Shown: one piece after another, positions 7,884 to 16,471 of the stretch | Layout of the letters: each line of letters starts with the position of its first letter | Numbering within the stretch: the first letter of the stretch is position 1 | Assembly: GCF_026651855.1 (NCBI RefSeq) | Contig: NZ_CP093280.1 | Location: 7,028,501 to 7,092,500 of the forward strand | DNA: 64,000 nt | Source: Pseudomonas silvicola | GTDB taxonomy: Bacteria; Pseudomonadota; Gammaproteobacteria; Pseudomonadales; Pseudomonadaceae | Direction: 5' to 3' | Position numbers and translations under genes: made by a program | The notes under the pieces: generated by a model | What the model saw: the letters and a program-made list of their open reading frames with translations, nothing else | Databases searched by the model: none | Told to the model about the DNA's origin: nothing

Positions 7884-9263
7884 ATGTTAGGGATAACCCG
7901 CTCCTCCACCGTAGCCATCGACACCCTGCCTGCCGAAGACTTCCAGGCCCTGCAGCGCTTCAGTGACGCGCCGGCGTTTGCCCAGCCGCGTTCGTTCTAC
8001 ACCGCCAGCCCCTACCAGCGCCCGTTGCGCCCCCAGGACGTCACCGAAAACCTGCTGCGCACGCAACTGACCAGCGCGGACCTGGCTACCCCGGAGCACC
8101 TGCTGGCGCAACGCCTGCTGCTGAACATCTACGAACAGGACCTGGTGTTCCTGCCCAAGCCGCCGGCCAAGCTCGACATGAAGGCCTTCAAGGGCTTTTA
8201 TGAGCCCTCGCACATGGCACTGGGCAAACAGGTGCGGCCGCGCCTGGAGCAGTGCACCTACGGCTGGCTGAAGGAAGAAGTGCATATCAACGGTGCCTGG
8301 TGCGAGGAGTCGTTCATCGCCCACACCGACAAGGTGCTCGACGATGTGGCCAAGGCGCCTTCGCGCTTGCACCAGGTGCTGACCGGCAGCCATGACCCGC
8401 GCCGCGCCGCGCGTTTCTTCCTGGTCCAGTGCGCCGGCGATTTCCTCAGCGAGGCCTCGGCCATGGCGCGCAACGTGCTGGGCAACGCCGGCGCGCACAC
8501 CAGCGAGCTGTTCAAGATCCTCATCGATGAATATGGCTATGGCATCGACAAGAAAAAACACAGCAGCATCTTCGAAGCGCTGCTCGACCAGGCCGGGCTC
8601 AGCAGCCACGTACACCACTACTGGCAGTTCTACACCGCCAGCTCCTTGTCGCTGACCAACTATTTCCACTACATCTCCGCCAACCATGGCGAGTTTTTCC
8701 GCTACGTCGGCGCCATGTACTACACCGAAGCCTCCCTGGCGCTGACCACCGGGCACCAGTCCCGGGCGATTCGCGACATCTTCGGCGACGAGGTTTCCAC
8801 CGAGTATTTCGACGAGCACCAGCACATCGACGTGCACCACGGCCGCATGGCCTTGCAGCGCCTGATCCTCCCCATGATCCGCCAGTACGGCAAACAGGTG
8901 ATCCCGGACATCATTCGCGGCTTCGAGGAATTCCGATTGCTGCAGGACCAGGCCGACGAGGAGCTCTACGCCCACATCAAGTGGCACGACGAACTGGATG
9001 CCCATCGCGCCCGCGCCGCCATGCTGCATGGCAGCAAGCCCGCCGATGCAAGCTTTACCGAGGCGCAGGGCGAGGTGTCGGTGTTGCATACCCATGCCGG
9101 CAACGAGCTGTTCTGGGTAGAAGAAGGTGAACTGGACTTCGTGGTCGCCCCGCAGCTGTCAGTCAAGCTCGGCGCCGGGGAAGGCATCATCATTCCCAAG
9201 GGAATGCTGCATGGCACCCAGGTCACCAGCCCGTCCTGCACTTACACCGTTACTGCGCTCTGA
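7884..9263 (+). CDS. Heme-oxygenase-like diiron oxidase fused to a C-terminal cupin
   Basis: A 459-residue protein with two modules. Residues about 60-365 are a heme-oxygenase-like (HDO) helical domain of the 'iron-containing redox enzyme' family. Candidate metal ligands are E190 (FLSEAS), E216 with H226 (DEYGYGIDKKKH, the family's spaced motif), E282, and D316/H319 in the EYFDEHQHIDVHH region. Known HDOs (UndA, BesC, SznF) perform oxidative C-C cleavage, N-oxygenation or desaturation of amino or fatty acids. Residues about 395-459 are a cupin with HTHAGNE (H402, H404, E408) and a later LHG His (H443). As first gene of the operon with a Rieske partner next to it, it probably oxidises an amino-acid-type substrate. 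The product is unknown. Confidence 0.82.
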   Translation: MLGITRSSTVAIDTLPAEDFQALQRFSDAPAFAQPRSFYTASPYQRPLRPQDVTENLLRTQLTSADLATPEHLLAQRLLLNIYEQDLVFLPKPPAKLDMKAFKGFYEPSHMALGKQVRPRLEQCTYGWLKEEVHINGAWCEESFIAHTDKVLDDVAKAPSRLHQVLTGSHDPRRAARFFLVQCAGDFLSEASAMARNVLGNAGAHTSELFKILIDEYGYGIDKKKHSSIFEALLDQAGLSSHVHHYWQFYTASSLSLTNYFHYISANHGEFFRYVGAMYYTEASLALTTGHQSRAIRDIFGDEVSTEYFDEHQHIDVHHGRMALQRLILPMIRQYGKQVIPDIIRGFEEFRLLQDQADEELYAHIKWHDELDAHRARAAMLHGSKPADASFTEAQGEVSVLHTHAGNELFWVEEGELDFVVAPQLSVKLGAGEGIIIPKGMLHGTQVTSPSCTYTVTAL

Positions 9264-9274
9264 GGCTCGCCACC

Positions 9275-9598
9275 ATGAAATCCGTGACCCTGGATGCCGA
9301 CCACACCCCCTACCTGGCGGTCGGCGGTAAAACCTACTTCCTCAACCAGCATGCCCAGTCCACCTACCTGCTGCCCACGCTGTGCCCCCACCGCGGTGGC
9401 CCGTTGCACATGGGCCAGGCATCCGACAACGGCGAACGGGTGATCTGCCCCTGGCACGACAACGCCTACCCACTGTGCAACCTGGAGAAGAAAGCGCTGC
9501 CCACCGTACGCGTGGGCAAGCGCCTGAGCACGGTGATACCGACAGACCACGACTGCACGCCATTGCTGCGCATCATTCGCCACGGTGAAACTTCATGA
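9275..9598 (+). CDS. Rieske-type 2Fe-2S ferredoxin
   Basis: A 107-residue soluble protein with the two Rieske cluster motifs, CPHRGG and CPWHD, spaced as in Rieske ferredoxins. These proteins pass electrons to oxygenases. It follows the diiron oxidase by 11 bp and overlaps the next gene by 4 bp (ATGA), so it is probably the dedicated electron donor for the HDO enzyme. The coupling is inferred from the operon. Some HDOs obtain electrons from general ferredoxins, so a private Rieske protein is a notable detail. Confidence 0.85.
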   Translation: MKSVTLDADHTPYLAVGGKTYFLNQHAQSTYLLPTLCPHRGGPLHMGQASDNGERVICPWHDNAYPLCNLEKKALPTVRVGKRLSTVIPTDHDCTPLLRIIRHGETS

Positions 9599-10773
9599 AC
9601 ACCAAGACCACGCTGCCCGCGTTCTACTCCATCGTCACGCTGTTCACCGGCCTGGACATGGCCATCGTCATCGCCATGGTGTGGTTCGGGCTGGAAACCA
9701 CCGGCTCGACCTTCCTGGTAGGCGTCACGCTGTGCATCGCCACGGTAGTGCCCTATGCCCTGGAGCAATACCTGAGCCGCCACCGGGTGGTGGAAATGAG
9801 CATGCGGCGCCTGCTGTACATCCGCCTGGTGGTGTTCGCCAGCATCGTGGCACTGTCGTTGACCCAGGCCGCGGCATTGCCCATCGGCTTTCTGGGCATC
9901 GCGTTTCTGGTGGGGGTGACCGACTACTTCACCATCAGCACCCTGGAATCGCAGAACACCCGGCTGGTGCTGGTGGGGCACACCACCAGCGATACGTCGG
10001 CACGCCTGATGCAGACTTCCATCCAGATAGGCGCGTTTGGCGGGGCGCTGCTGGGCGGCGTGATCGTGGACAGGTTCGCGGTCACCGAAACCCTGCAGAT
10101 CATCGGCATCGCGGCCATCGTCTCGCTGGGCGCGATCGCGCTGGTGGCGGCGACGCCCAGCGAGGCCAGTGATACACCAGCAACGGCCGCGCACTCACCG
10201 GCCCCCAGCCTGGGGCCGCAGCTTTACCTGCTGATCGTGGTGCTGAGCATGATCGGTTTCCATATCGGCGCGTTCAACAGCCTGGTCCCCATCGTCTTTC
10301 AGAAACTCAACGGCTGGAACGCGACGCTGTTCGGCACCGCCAGTGGCCTGGCAGGCCTGGGCGCGTTCTGCGCGGCGGTGTTGCCGCGGGTACGCCTGGG
10401 CAGCTTCGGCGCCGTGGCGCTGATCATCGTGGCCGACATCACCATGGTCTATTTCACCCATGAGGGGGTCATGATGGCCGCCGCCGGCGTGCTCGGTTTC
10501 TGCATCAACAGCCTGCGTATCGAGCTGCGTCGACAGCTGATCGAGGCCGCCCCCGACGAGCGTACTGCCGATGTCATCGCCGCGCGCAGCTCGCTGTTCT
10601 ATCTGCTGGTCAGCGGCGCCGCGCCCATGCTGCTGACCCTGTTCACCACCCACGCACTGCTGGGCCTGGAAGGGGCCCGCTTGCTGATGGTCGCCTCCGC
10701 CGTGCTGCTGGGCAGCGCTGTATTGCTGCGCACGCTCTGGCCCGCACCACGCCCTGCCATCGTGGCCAAGTAG
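9595..10773 (+). CDS. MFS transporter of the biosynthetic operon
   Basis: A 392-residue, 12-helix-type membrane protein of the major facilitator superfamily. Hydrophobic helices start at FYSIVTLFTGLDMAIVIAMVWFG and recur regularly, with a polar central loop near residues 190-205. Its start overlaps the Rieske gene stop, and the ATP-grasp gene follows 12 bp later, so it is co-transcribed with biosynthetic enzymes. The likely role is export of the product or of a toxic intermediate, which is inference from position. Confidence 0.8.
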   Translation: MNTKTTLPAFYSIVTLFTGLDMAIVIAMVWFGLETTGSTFLVGVTLCIATVVPYALEQYLSRHRVVEMSMRRLLYIRLVVFASIVALSLTQAAALPIGFLGIAFLVGVTDYFTISTLESQNTRLVLVGHTTSDTSARLMQTSIQIGAFGGALLGGVIVDRFAVTETLQIIGIAAIVSLGAIALVAATPSEASDTPATAAHSPAPSLGPQLYLLIVVLSMIGFHIGAFNSLVPIVFQKLNGWNATLFGTASGLAGLGAFCAAVLPRVRLGSFGAVALIIVADITMVYFTHEGVMMAAAGVLGFCINSLRIELRRQLIEAAPDERTADVIAARSSLFYLLVSGAAPMLLTLFTTHALLGLEGARLLMVASAVLLGSAVLLRTLWPAPRPAIVAK

Positions 10774-10785
10774 GAAAACCGCCCC

Positions 10786-12009
10786 ATGAACCATATCGTC
10801 ATCGTCGACCCCTTCTCCACCGGCAAGCTCTATGCACCGTTGCTCCAGGCCCGGGGCCTGAACTGCATCGCCGTCATCTCGCGGCCCGACCTGCCGGCGC
10901 ACTTCACCCACGATCTGGTGGCCGAGCACTTTACCCAGGTACTGGCCTGGCACCCGGAGCTGGTGGAAGCGCTGGACGCGCTGGGCGTGGTGGCGGTGAT
11001 CGCCGGCTGTGAAACCGCCATTCACCTCACCGACCACCTCACCGAAGCACTGGGCCTGCCGGGCAACAGCCCGGCCACCAGCGACCAGCGTCGCAACAAG
11101 TACACCATGCAGCAGGCACTGGACCGGCGGAACCTGGCGCACATAGACAGCCGCCTGGTGACTCATCCCGAGCAGATCCCCAACGTGCTCAAGACCGTCG
11201 ACCCGAACCTGCAGTACGTGGTCAAGCCGCTCAATTCGGCGGCCACCCAGGGCGTGGTGTTCGCCACGGGCCGGGCCGCCGTGGAGCAAGCCCTGATGCA
11301 GGCGGGCTGGGAACAGCGCAATGACCTGGGGGAAATCAACCTGGGGTTCGTGGTGCAGCCATTCATCAGTGGCCCTGAATACGTGGTGGACATGGTGGCC
11401 TTCAACGGCACCTACCACATCGCCACCGTGTGCAAGTACACCAAGATCCAGCGCAATGGCAGCCCGTTCGTGTACGACAGTCTCGACACCCTGGACCCGG
11501 GCGCCGCGGAACTCGCGCCGCTGCTCGATTACGCGCGCCAGGCCGCCGCCGCCCTGAACGTGCTGCATGGCCCGCTGCACATGGAAATCATCTGGTCGGC
11601 CCAAGGGCCGGTGATGATCGAAGCGGGCGCCCGCCTGCACGGCGGCATAGCCCCGCGCCTGTTCCAGCAGGTGTACCAGCCCGATCTGCTATCCGTCGCC
11701 ATCGACAGCTACCTGGGCCGCCCCGCACCGGCGGGCGGTGGCTGTTCGCGCCAGACCCACCACGGTCGTATCGGCTTTTTCTGGGCCGACCAGCCTTCCA
11801 CCTTCGAGGGGCCCGGCTTCGAGCCCATGGTGGAGGCTGGCAAGGTACCCGGCTATGGCGACCATCGCTATTTCGTCGCCCCGGGCGCCCATGTGCCCCG
11901 CACCATTGATTTCGCTACCTGCCCCGGCCTGTTCTGGCTGAGCCATGACGACCCCCGGCAACTCGACCACAACGCTGAGCAGATCCGCGCCCTGCTATGG
12001 AGCCAGTGA
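10786..12009 (+). CDS. ATP-grasp ligase (amino-acid/dipeptide ligase type)
   Basis: A 407-residue ATP-grasp enzyme. The pre-ATP-grasp domain opens with HIVIVDPFSTGK. The central domain has the nucleotide-binding Lys in YVVKPLNSAATQGV, the acidic SGPEYVVD strand, and the C-terminal metal-binding MIEAGARLHGGI (E and R/H residues). This pattern matches the group that joins a carboxylate to an amine, as in L-amino-acid ligases and dapdiamide or bacilysin enzymes. In this operon it probably couples the HDO-modified amino acid to another amino acid. The substrates cannot be read from sequence. Confidence 0.82.
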   Translation: MNHIVIVDPFSTGKLYAPLLQARGLNCIAVISRPDLPAHFTHDLVAEHFTQVLAWHPELVEALDALGVVAVIAGCETAIHLTDHLTEALGLPGNSPATSDQRRNKYTMQQALDRRNLAHIDSRLVTHPEQIPNVLKTVDPNLQYVVKPLNSAATQGVVFATGRAAVEQALMQAGWEQRNDLGEINLGFVVQPFISGPEYVVDMVAFNGTYHIATVCKYTKIQRNGSPFVYDSLDTLDPGAAELAPLLDYARQAAAALNVLHGPLHMEIIWSAQGPVMIEAGARLHGGIAPRLFQQVYQPDLLSVAIDSYLGRPAPAGGGCSRQTHHGRIGFFWADQPSTFEGPGFEPMVEAGKVPGYGDHRYFVAPGAHVPRTIDFATCPGLFWLSHDDPRQLDHNAEQIRALLWSQ

Positions 12010-12016
12010 GATACCC

Positions 12017-12688
12017 ATGACCGCCAACCTGATCATCAACCCGTGTGCCGCCGCCCTGGGCGCAGGCAATGCCTGCGCCGTGGTCCTTGAAAACATCCAG
12101 GTCAACAACGACCCCGGCTATGTGCCGCTGCTGACCCGCAACCTGAACCAGGTGGCCTCGCACCTGGACAACCTGGTCTCCAATCCGATCTACGACGGGT
12201 TCTCGCGCCAGCTGCAGGAAATGGGCTACCCGAATGCCGTCGCCGCCAATGAAAAACTGCTCAAGGCATTCATTTCCCGCGGGGTACGCTCCATCAACAA
12301 CGTGGTGGACGCCTACAATGCCATCGCCATACGGCATGGGGTGAGCATCGGCGTGCACACCTACGAACAGGCCGAAGACATCCACGTGTTTCGTGCCGCG
12401 GCCCCCATGAAGTTTCGCCCGCTGTTCGCCAAGAAGGACGCCACCGTGGCGCCCGGCGACCTGGTGTACACCTGTGCCGACGCGCTGCTGGCCTGTATCG
12501 GCAAGACCGACGCCGATGCCCACGAATTTCGCCTGACCGACAGTTCGTCACGCCTGGTGGCAGTGGTGCTGGGCCATCACGACACCCCCCGCGCCTTCAA
12601 TCAGCAAGTGCTGGAAGAACTGGTGGATACGTTGCGTGAAACCCTGCCCGGCCTGCAGCACCACTTCTTGCCATCGGCAGCCGCCTGA
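12017..12688 (+). CDS. Free-standing B3/B4 (tRNA-editing-like) domain protein
   Basis: A 223-residue soluble protein resembling the B3/B4 domain of the PheRS beta subunit, which hydrolyses mischarged tRNA. Recognisable parts are the YPNAVAANEKLLKAFISRGVRSINNVVDAYNA-type helix with INNVVDAYN, and APGDLVYTCADALLACIG near the C-terminus. The start at 12017 follows the ATP-grasp stop by 7 bp. The last gene of a small-molecule operon being an editing domain suggests either product self-resistance (clearing tRNA charged with the analogue) or recruitment of the fold for biosynthesis. Both are inferences. Confidence 0.75.
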   Translation: MTANLIINPCAAALGAGNACAVVLENIQVNNDPGYVPLLTRNLNQVASHLDNLVSNPIYDGFSRQLQEMGYPNAVAANEKLLKAFISRGVRSINNVVDAYNAIAIRHGVSIGVHTYEQAEDIHVFRAAAPMKFRPLFAKKDATVAPGDLVYTCADALLACIGKTDADAHEFRLTDSSSRLVAVVLGHHDTPRAFNQQVLEELVDTLRETLPGLQHHFLPSAAA

Positions 12689-12690
12689 AG

Positions 12691-13107
12691 TCAGCGCCAC
12701 GCCTTGAGCACGGGGTTGATGACCACATCGGCCACGTGCTCAAGGGCCATGAGGTTGTCCTTGAGAATCATCAGCTCTTCGAACTGGTGGTAGCTGACCT
12801 GCAGCATCATGTCGGTGTCGCCGAACAGCGAATAGGCATGGATGATTTCGGGGTATGCGTGAATCTGCGGAAACACCAGGTGGCAGACATTGCCATGCAG
12901 GGTCAGCATCAGGAAGGCAGTCTGTTCGGCCTGCTCGGGCTTGGCCACATTGATGGTGAAACCGAGGATGACGCCATTGTCGATCAGCTTCTGGACGCGC
13001 GCCTCCACCGCCGTGCGCGACTTGTGCACCTGGCGCGACAGCTGCGCCAGGCTGACCCTGGCGTCTTCTTGCAATGCGGCGATGATCTGCTTGTCGACCT
13101 TGTCCAT
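12691..13107 (-). CDS. Lrp/AsnC-family transcriptional regulator
   Basis: A 138-residue regulator: an N-terminal helix-turn-helix (MDKVDKQIIAALQEDARVSLAQLSRQV, with SRTAVEARVQKL as recognition helix region) and a C-terminal RAM-type ligand-binding domain (residues about 65-138, GDTDMMLQV). Such proteins sense amino acids. The start is at an ATG preceded by AGAGG. It converges on the B3/B4 gene with only 2 bp between stops and lies downstream of an EamA exporter on the same strand, so it may control that exporter or the amino-acid-related operon. No operator was identified. Confidence 0.85.
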   Translation of the reverse strand: MDKVDKQIIAALQEDARVSLAQLSRQVHKSRTAVEARVQKLIDNGVILGFTINVAKPEQAEQTAFLMLTLHGNVCHLVFPQIHAYPEIIHAYSLFGDTDMMLQVSYHQFEELMILKDNLMALEHVADVVINPVLKAWR

Positions 13108-13225
13108 CTTCACGCCTCTGCAGGCACACCCCTCGATCCAGCCCTTCACGGGCGCTGGCCACTGTGATTTTGCCACAACTGCAGCGGTGTACCCGCCTGA
13201 CAAGAGGCAACTCGATACACCTGGT

Positions 13226-14083
13226 TTACCGGTTTTGCGCCATACCGCGTCGGCTGATCCACAGCGACCCCAGAATCACTGCGCCGCCCAGGGCCAGGCG
13301 CCCCAATGGCTCGCTCTGGTTCCAGATCAGCAGGTTGAGCAACAACCCCGTGGGGATGTGCAGGTTGTTCATCACCGCCAGCGTCGCGGCGCTGACCTGA
13401 CTGGCGCCCTTGTTCCAGGCATACATGCCCAACGCCGTGGCCACCAGCCCGAGGAACACCAGCACGCCCCACTGCAGCGAGGTTTCCGGCAGGTGGTGCG
13501 GGTTGCCGAAGGCCAGGAAGGCTGGCAGGGCTACCAGCAACGCACCGACGAAGAAATAGCCGAAGCGGCGGTACTGCGGCTCGTCACTGGGGTAGCGCCC
13601 CACCAGACGCTTATATAGCACCTGGCCAGCAGCATAGGTGAAATTGGCCAGTTGCAGCAGCAAAAAGCCCATGAAGAAATCCGGGTTCACCCGATCGAAA
13701 CGGATGATCGCCGCACCCGCCACCGCCACCACCGCAGCCAGCAATGCCCAGGCATTGAAGCGACGGTTCAGGGCGTCTTCGATCAAGGTCACATGCAGGG
13801 GTGTCAGGATGGTGAACAGCAGCACCTCCGGCACGGTGAGCACGCGAAAGCTCAGGTACAGGCACACGTAGGTGACGCCGAACTGCAGGGCACCAATCAA
13901 CAGCATCGAACGCAGGAAGCCTGGTTCCACCCGACGCCAGCGGGTCAAGGGAATGAACACCAGGCCGGCGATCACCACCCGGGCGACCACGGCAAAATAA
14001 CTGTCGACGTGGCCCGCGAGGTAAACGCCGATGAGGTTGAAGGAAAATGCCTGAATCAATGTAACCAGAAGTAGATAGCCCAT
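13226..14083 (-). CDS. EamA/DMT-family transporter (carboxylate/amino acid/amine type)
   Basis: A 285-residue inner-membrane protein with ten hydrophobic helices in two homologous halves, as in the drug/metabolite transporter superfamily. RVVIAGLVFIPLTRWR and the second-half TALGMYAWNKGASQVSAATLAVMNN are typical EamA signatures. Members export amino acids or metabolites. The Lrp regulator follows 118 bp downstream on the same strand, a common pairing for amino-acid exporters. It could also serve the neighbouring biosynthetic operon. Confidence 0.82.
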   Translation of the reverse strand: MGYLLLVTLIQAFSFNLIGVYLAGHVDSYFAVVARVVIAGLVFIPLTRWRRVEPGFLRSMLLIGALQFGVTYVCLYLSFRVLTVPEVLLFTILTPLHVTLIEDALNRRFNAWALLAAVVAVAGAAIIRFDRVNPDFFMGFLLLQLANFTYAAGQVLYKRLVGRYPSDEPQYRRFGYFFVGALLVALPAFLAFGNPHHLPETSLQWGVLVFLGLVATALGMYAWNKGASQVSAATLAVMNNLHIPTGLLLNLLIWNQSEPLGRLALGGAVILGSLWISRRGMAQNR

Positions 14084-14189
14084 GGGTGCCCCTTACCGTA
14101 GAGGCGGCGACCTTAACGGGTTGGGCGGGGGTGGGCAATCCCTGATTGGTATGGGCTTGGGCTGTATGACCTGGGTGGCCTGGAGCCTT

Positions 14190-14225
14190 TGAGATCGAGC
14201 GCCGCGCAGGCGGCGCTCGATCTCA
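14190..14225. repeat. Large perfect inverted repeat (15-bp arms, 6-nt loop)
   Basis: The arm TGAGATCGAGCGCCG (14190-14204) pairs perfectly with 14211-14225 around CGCAGG. Outer partial complementarity continues: GGCTTGGG near 14154-14161 against CCCAAGCC near 14240. It lies in the 270-bp gap between two minus-strand genes. There is no T-run, so it may be a REP-like element or an RNA-stabilising hairpin. No gene was seen elsewhere in this gap. Confidence 0.7.
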
Positions 14226-14353
14226 AGCACGCAGAAAGCCCCAAGCCAACCCCCGTCCAATCCACACCAACCCGATAAAAAATCCCAAAAACGCCTAGAA
14301 ACCCATCAACTAAGTTGATTTGTACAGGCATTCCTCTACTCTTTCACAAACAC

Positions 14354-14668
14354 CTACGATGCCTCGCAGGTCACCCTCAGCCGCAGTTTGAGAATGTCCC
14401 GGTTAAAACGCTGCAATACATTGGCGCTCTTCCCAGGCTCCACCCTCATCTTGCGCACGCGCGGGGCTTCCGGGCCGTTGCGGAACTCCACCGCGCACTC
14501 CGCGGCCTGGGAGCCATCATTGCGCAAGGTGATGGAGCCCATGTCGCCGGCGGTGTCATCGGTAGTGAAGGATATGTCCGTCCCCGCCAGGTGCTTCTCC
14601 ACTTCAATGGGGTAGGCAAAGGCGGTGAACGGCAACAGCGTCAGCAAGAGCGCACAGCAACTTTTCAT
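14354..14668 (-). CDS. Small periplasmic hypothetical protein
   Basis: A 104-residue protein with a signal peptide (MKSCCALLLTLLPFTAFA) and a mature all-beta-looking domain (ISFTTDDTAGDMGSITLRND...). It has two late cysteines (AECAVEF and VTCEAS) that could form a disulfide. Homologues in pseudomonads are conserved and often carry an incorrect '3-phosphoglycerate kinase' label; nothing here supports kinase activity. It is divergent from the LysR gene, with a 47-bp gap. Confidence 0.65.
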   Translation of the reverse strand: MKSCCALLLTLLPFTAFAYPIEVEKHLAGTDISFTTDDTAGDMGSITLRNDGSQAAECAVEFRNGPEAPRVRKMRVEPGKSANVLQRFNRDILKLRLRVTCEAS

Positions 14669-14715
14669 TCGGCAGTCTCCACGATGGAACTGCCAGCTTA
14701 GGACATCAGGAGCCA

Positions 14716-15642
14716 ATGATGAAAGCGCCCCGCGTTACCCTGGATCAGTGGCGGACCTTGCAGGCGGTGGTCGACCATGGCGGTTTCGCCCAGGCCGCCG
14801 AAGCCCTGCACCGTTCGCAGTCGTCGGTCAGTTATACCGTGGCGCGCATGCAGGACCAGCTCGGCGTACCGCTGCTGCGCATCGACGGGCGCAAGGCCGT
14901 GCTCACGGAAGCCGGTGGCGTGCTGCTGCGCCGCTCGCGGCAACTGGTCAAGAACGCCAGCCAGCTGGAAGACCTGGCCCACCATATGGAACAGGGCTGG
15001 GAAGCCGAGGTGCGCCTGGTGGTCGATGCCGCGTACCCCAGCGCCCGGCTGGTCAGCGCGCTCACCGCGTTCATGCCGCAAAGCCGCGGCTGCCGTGTGC
15101 GCCTGCGCGAAGAAGTGCTGTCCGGGGTCGACGAGGTGCTCACCGAAGGCGTCGCGGACCTGGCCATCAGCGGCTATGCGATCGCCGGCTATCTGGGCAC
15201 CGAGATGAGCTCAGTGGAATTCGTCGCCGTGGCCCACCCCGACCATGCCTTGCACCGCCTCAACCGCGCCCTGAGCTTCCAGGACCTGGAAAGCCAATTG
15301 CAGGTGGTGATCCGCGACAGCGGCCGCCGCCAACCCCAGGATGTGGGCTGGCTGGGTGCAGAGCAACGCTGGACGGTGGGCAGCCTGGCCACCGCCGCCA
15401 CGTTCGTCGGCTCCGGCCTGGGCTTCGCCTGGCTGCCGCGCCACCTGATCGAGCGGCAACTGCGCGAAGGCGTGCTCAAGCCATTGCCGCTGGAACAGGG
15501 CGGCAGCCGCCACCCGGTGTTCTACCTTTACTCCAACAAGGACAAACCCCTGGGCCCGGCCACGCAGATTCTGGTGGAACTGCTGCGCCAATTCGATACC
15601 GCGCCCCTGGATGTGCCCATCGCCGCCCCTCAACTCGCCTGA
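14716..15642 (+). CDS. LysR-family transcriptional regulator
   Basis: A 308-residue LysR-type regulator. The N-terminal winged helix-turn-helix is TLDQWRTLQAVVDHGGFAQAAEALHRSQSSVSYTVARMQ, of which SQSSVSYTVARMQ is the recognition helix region. A periplasmic-binding-like effector domain follows from about residue 95. Start codons are doubled (ATGATG). The hydrolase gene follows 13 bp downstream and the set LysR, hydrolase, ppiA, ABC exporter resembles P. aeruginosa PA3225-PA3228. Its targets are unknown. Confidence 0.88.
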   Translation: MMKAPRVTLDQWRTLQAVVDHGGFAQAAEALHRSQSSVSYTVARMQDQLGVPLLRIDGRKAVLTEAGGVLLRRSRQLVKNASQLEDLAHHMEQGWEAEVRLVVDAAYPSARLVSALTAFMPQSRGCRVRLREEVLSGVDEVLTEGVADLAISGYAIAGYLGTEMSSVEFVAVAHPDHALHRLNRALSFQDLESQLQVVIRDSGRRQPQDVGWLGAEQRWTVGSLATAATFVGSGLGFAWLPRHLIERQLREGVLKPLPLEQGGSRHPVFYLYSNKDKPLGPATQILVELLRQFDTAPLDVPIAAPQLA

Positions 15643-15655
15643 CAGGATTGTCGCC

Positions 15656-16471
15656 ATGGCCTTTTTCGAACATGACGGTTGCACACTGCACTACGAAGAA
15701 TACGGCCAGGGCGAACCCCTGCTGCTGGTCCATGGCCTGGGCTCCAGCGCTCAGGACTGGGAATACCAGGTGCCAGCCCTGGCGCCTTTCTTCCGCTTGA
15801 TCGTGGTTGACCTGCGTGGCCATGGCCGCTCGGAAAAGCCCCGCGAGCGCTACAGCATCGCCGGCTTTGCCGCCGACCTGGCCGCGCTGCTCGACCGCCT
15901 GGGCACGGGCCCGGTTCATTACGTGGGCCTGTCCATGGGCGGCATGACCGGGTTTCAGATGGCCGTGGACTACCCTGCCCTGCTGCGCAGCCTGACCATC
16001 GTCAACAGCGCCCCCGAGGTGAAGCTGCGCAAGCCCCTGGACTACTGGCAATGGTTCAAGCGCTGGAGCCTGATGCACCTGGTGAGCATGGGTGCCATCG
16101 GCCAGGGCCTGGGCAAGTCACTGTTCCCGCGCCCGGAACAGGCCGAGTTGCGGCGCAAGATCAGTGAACGCTGGGCCCGCAACGACAAGCACGCCTACAT
16201 GGCCAGCTTCAACGCCATTATCGGCTGGGGCGTGCAGGAACGCATCGGCCAGATCCGCTGTCCCACCTTGATCATCAGCGCCGACCACGACTACACCCCG
16301 GTGGCGCTCAAAGAGCAGTACGTCAAACTGATCCCCCAGGCAAAACTGGCGGTCATCGCCGATTCACGGCACGCTACGCCACTGGATCAACCCGAGCACT
16401 TCAACCGGACACTCAAGGACTTCCTCGCCGCCGTGTCCTCCACCCCCAAGGATCAACGAGTCCCATGCTGA
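15656..16471 (+). CDS. Alpha/beta-fold hydrolase
   Basis: A 271-residue alpha/beta hydrolase. It shows the oxyanion HGLGSS loop after the third strand, the nucleophile elbow GLSMGG, the acid in ISADHD and a C-terminal catalytic His in DSRHATP. The chosen start has AGGA nearby; an upstream in-frame ATG at 15611 lies inside the LysR gene. It overlaps ppiA by 7 bp. The ester, lactone or peptide substrate is unknown. Confidence 0.85.
   Translation: MAFFEHDGCTLHYEEYGQGEPLLLVHGLGSSAQDWEYQVPALAPFFRLIVVDLRGHGRSEKPRERYSIAGFAADLAALLDRLGTGPVHYVGLSMGGMTGFQMAVDYPALLRSLTIVNSAPEVKLRKPLDYWQWFKRWSLMHLVSMGAIGQGLGKSLFPRPEQAELRRKISERWARNDKHAYMASFNAIIGWGVQERIGQIRCPTLIISADHDYTPVALKEQYVKLIPQAKLAVIADSRHATPLDQPEHFNRTLKDFLAAVSSTPKDQRVPC

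Noticed and set aside
14113-14331. Minus-strand 72-codon frame over the palindromic region
   Set aside because: It runs through the perfect hairpin, lacks a ribosome site and has no protein-like features.
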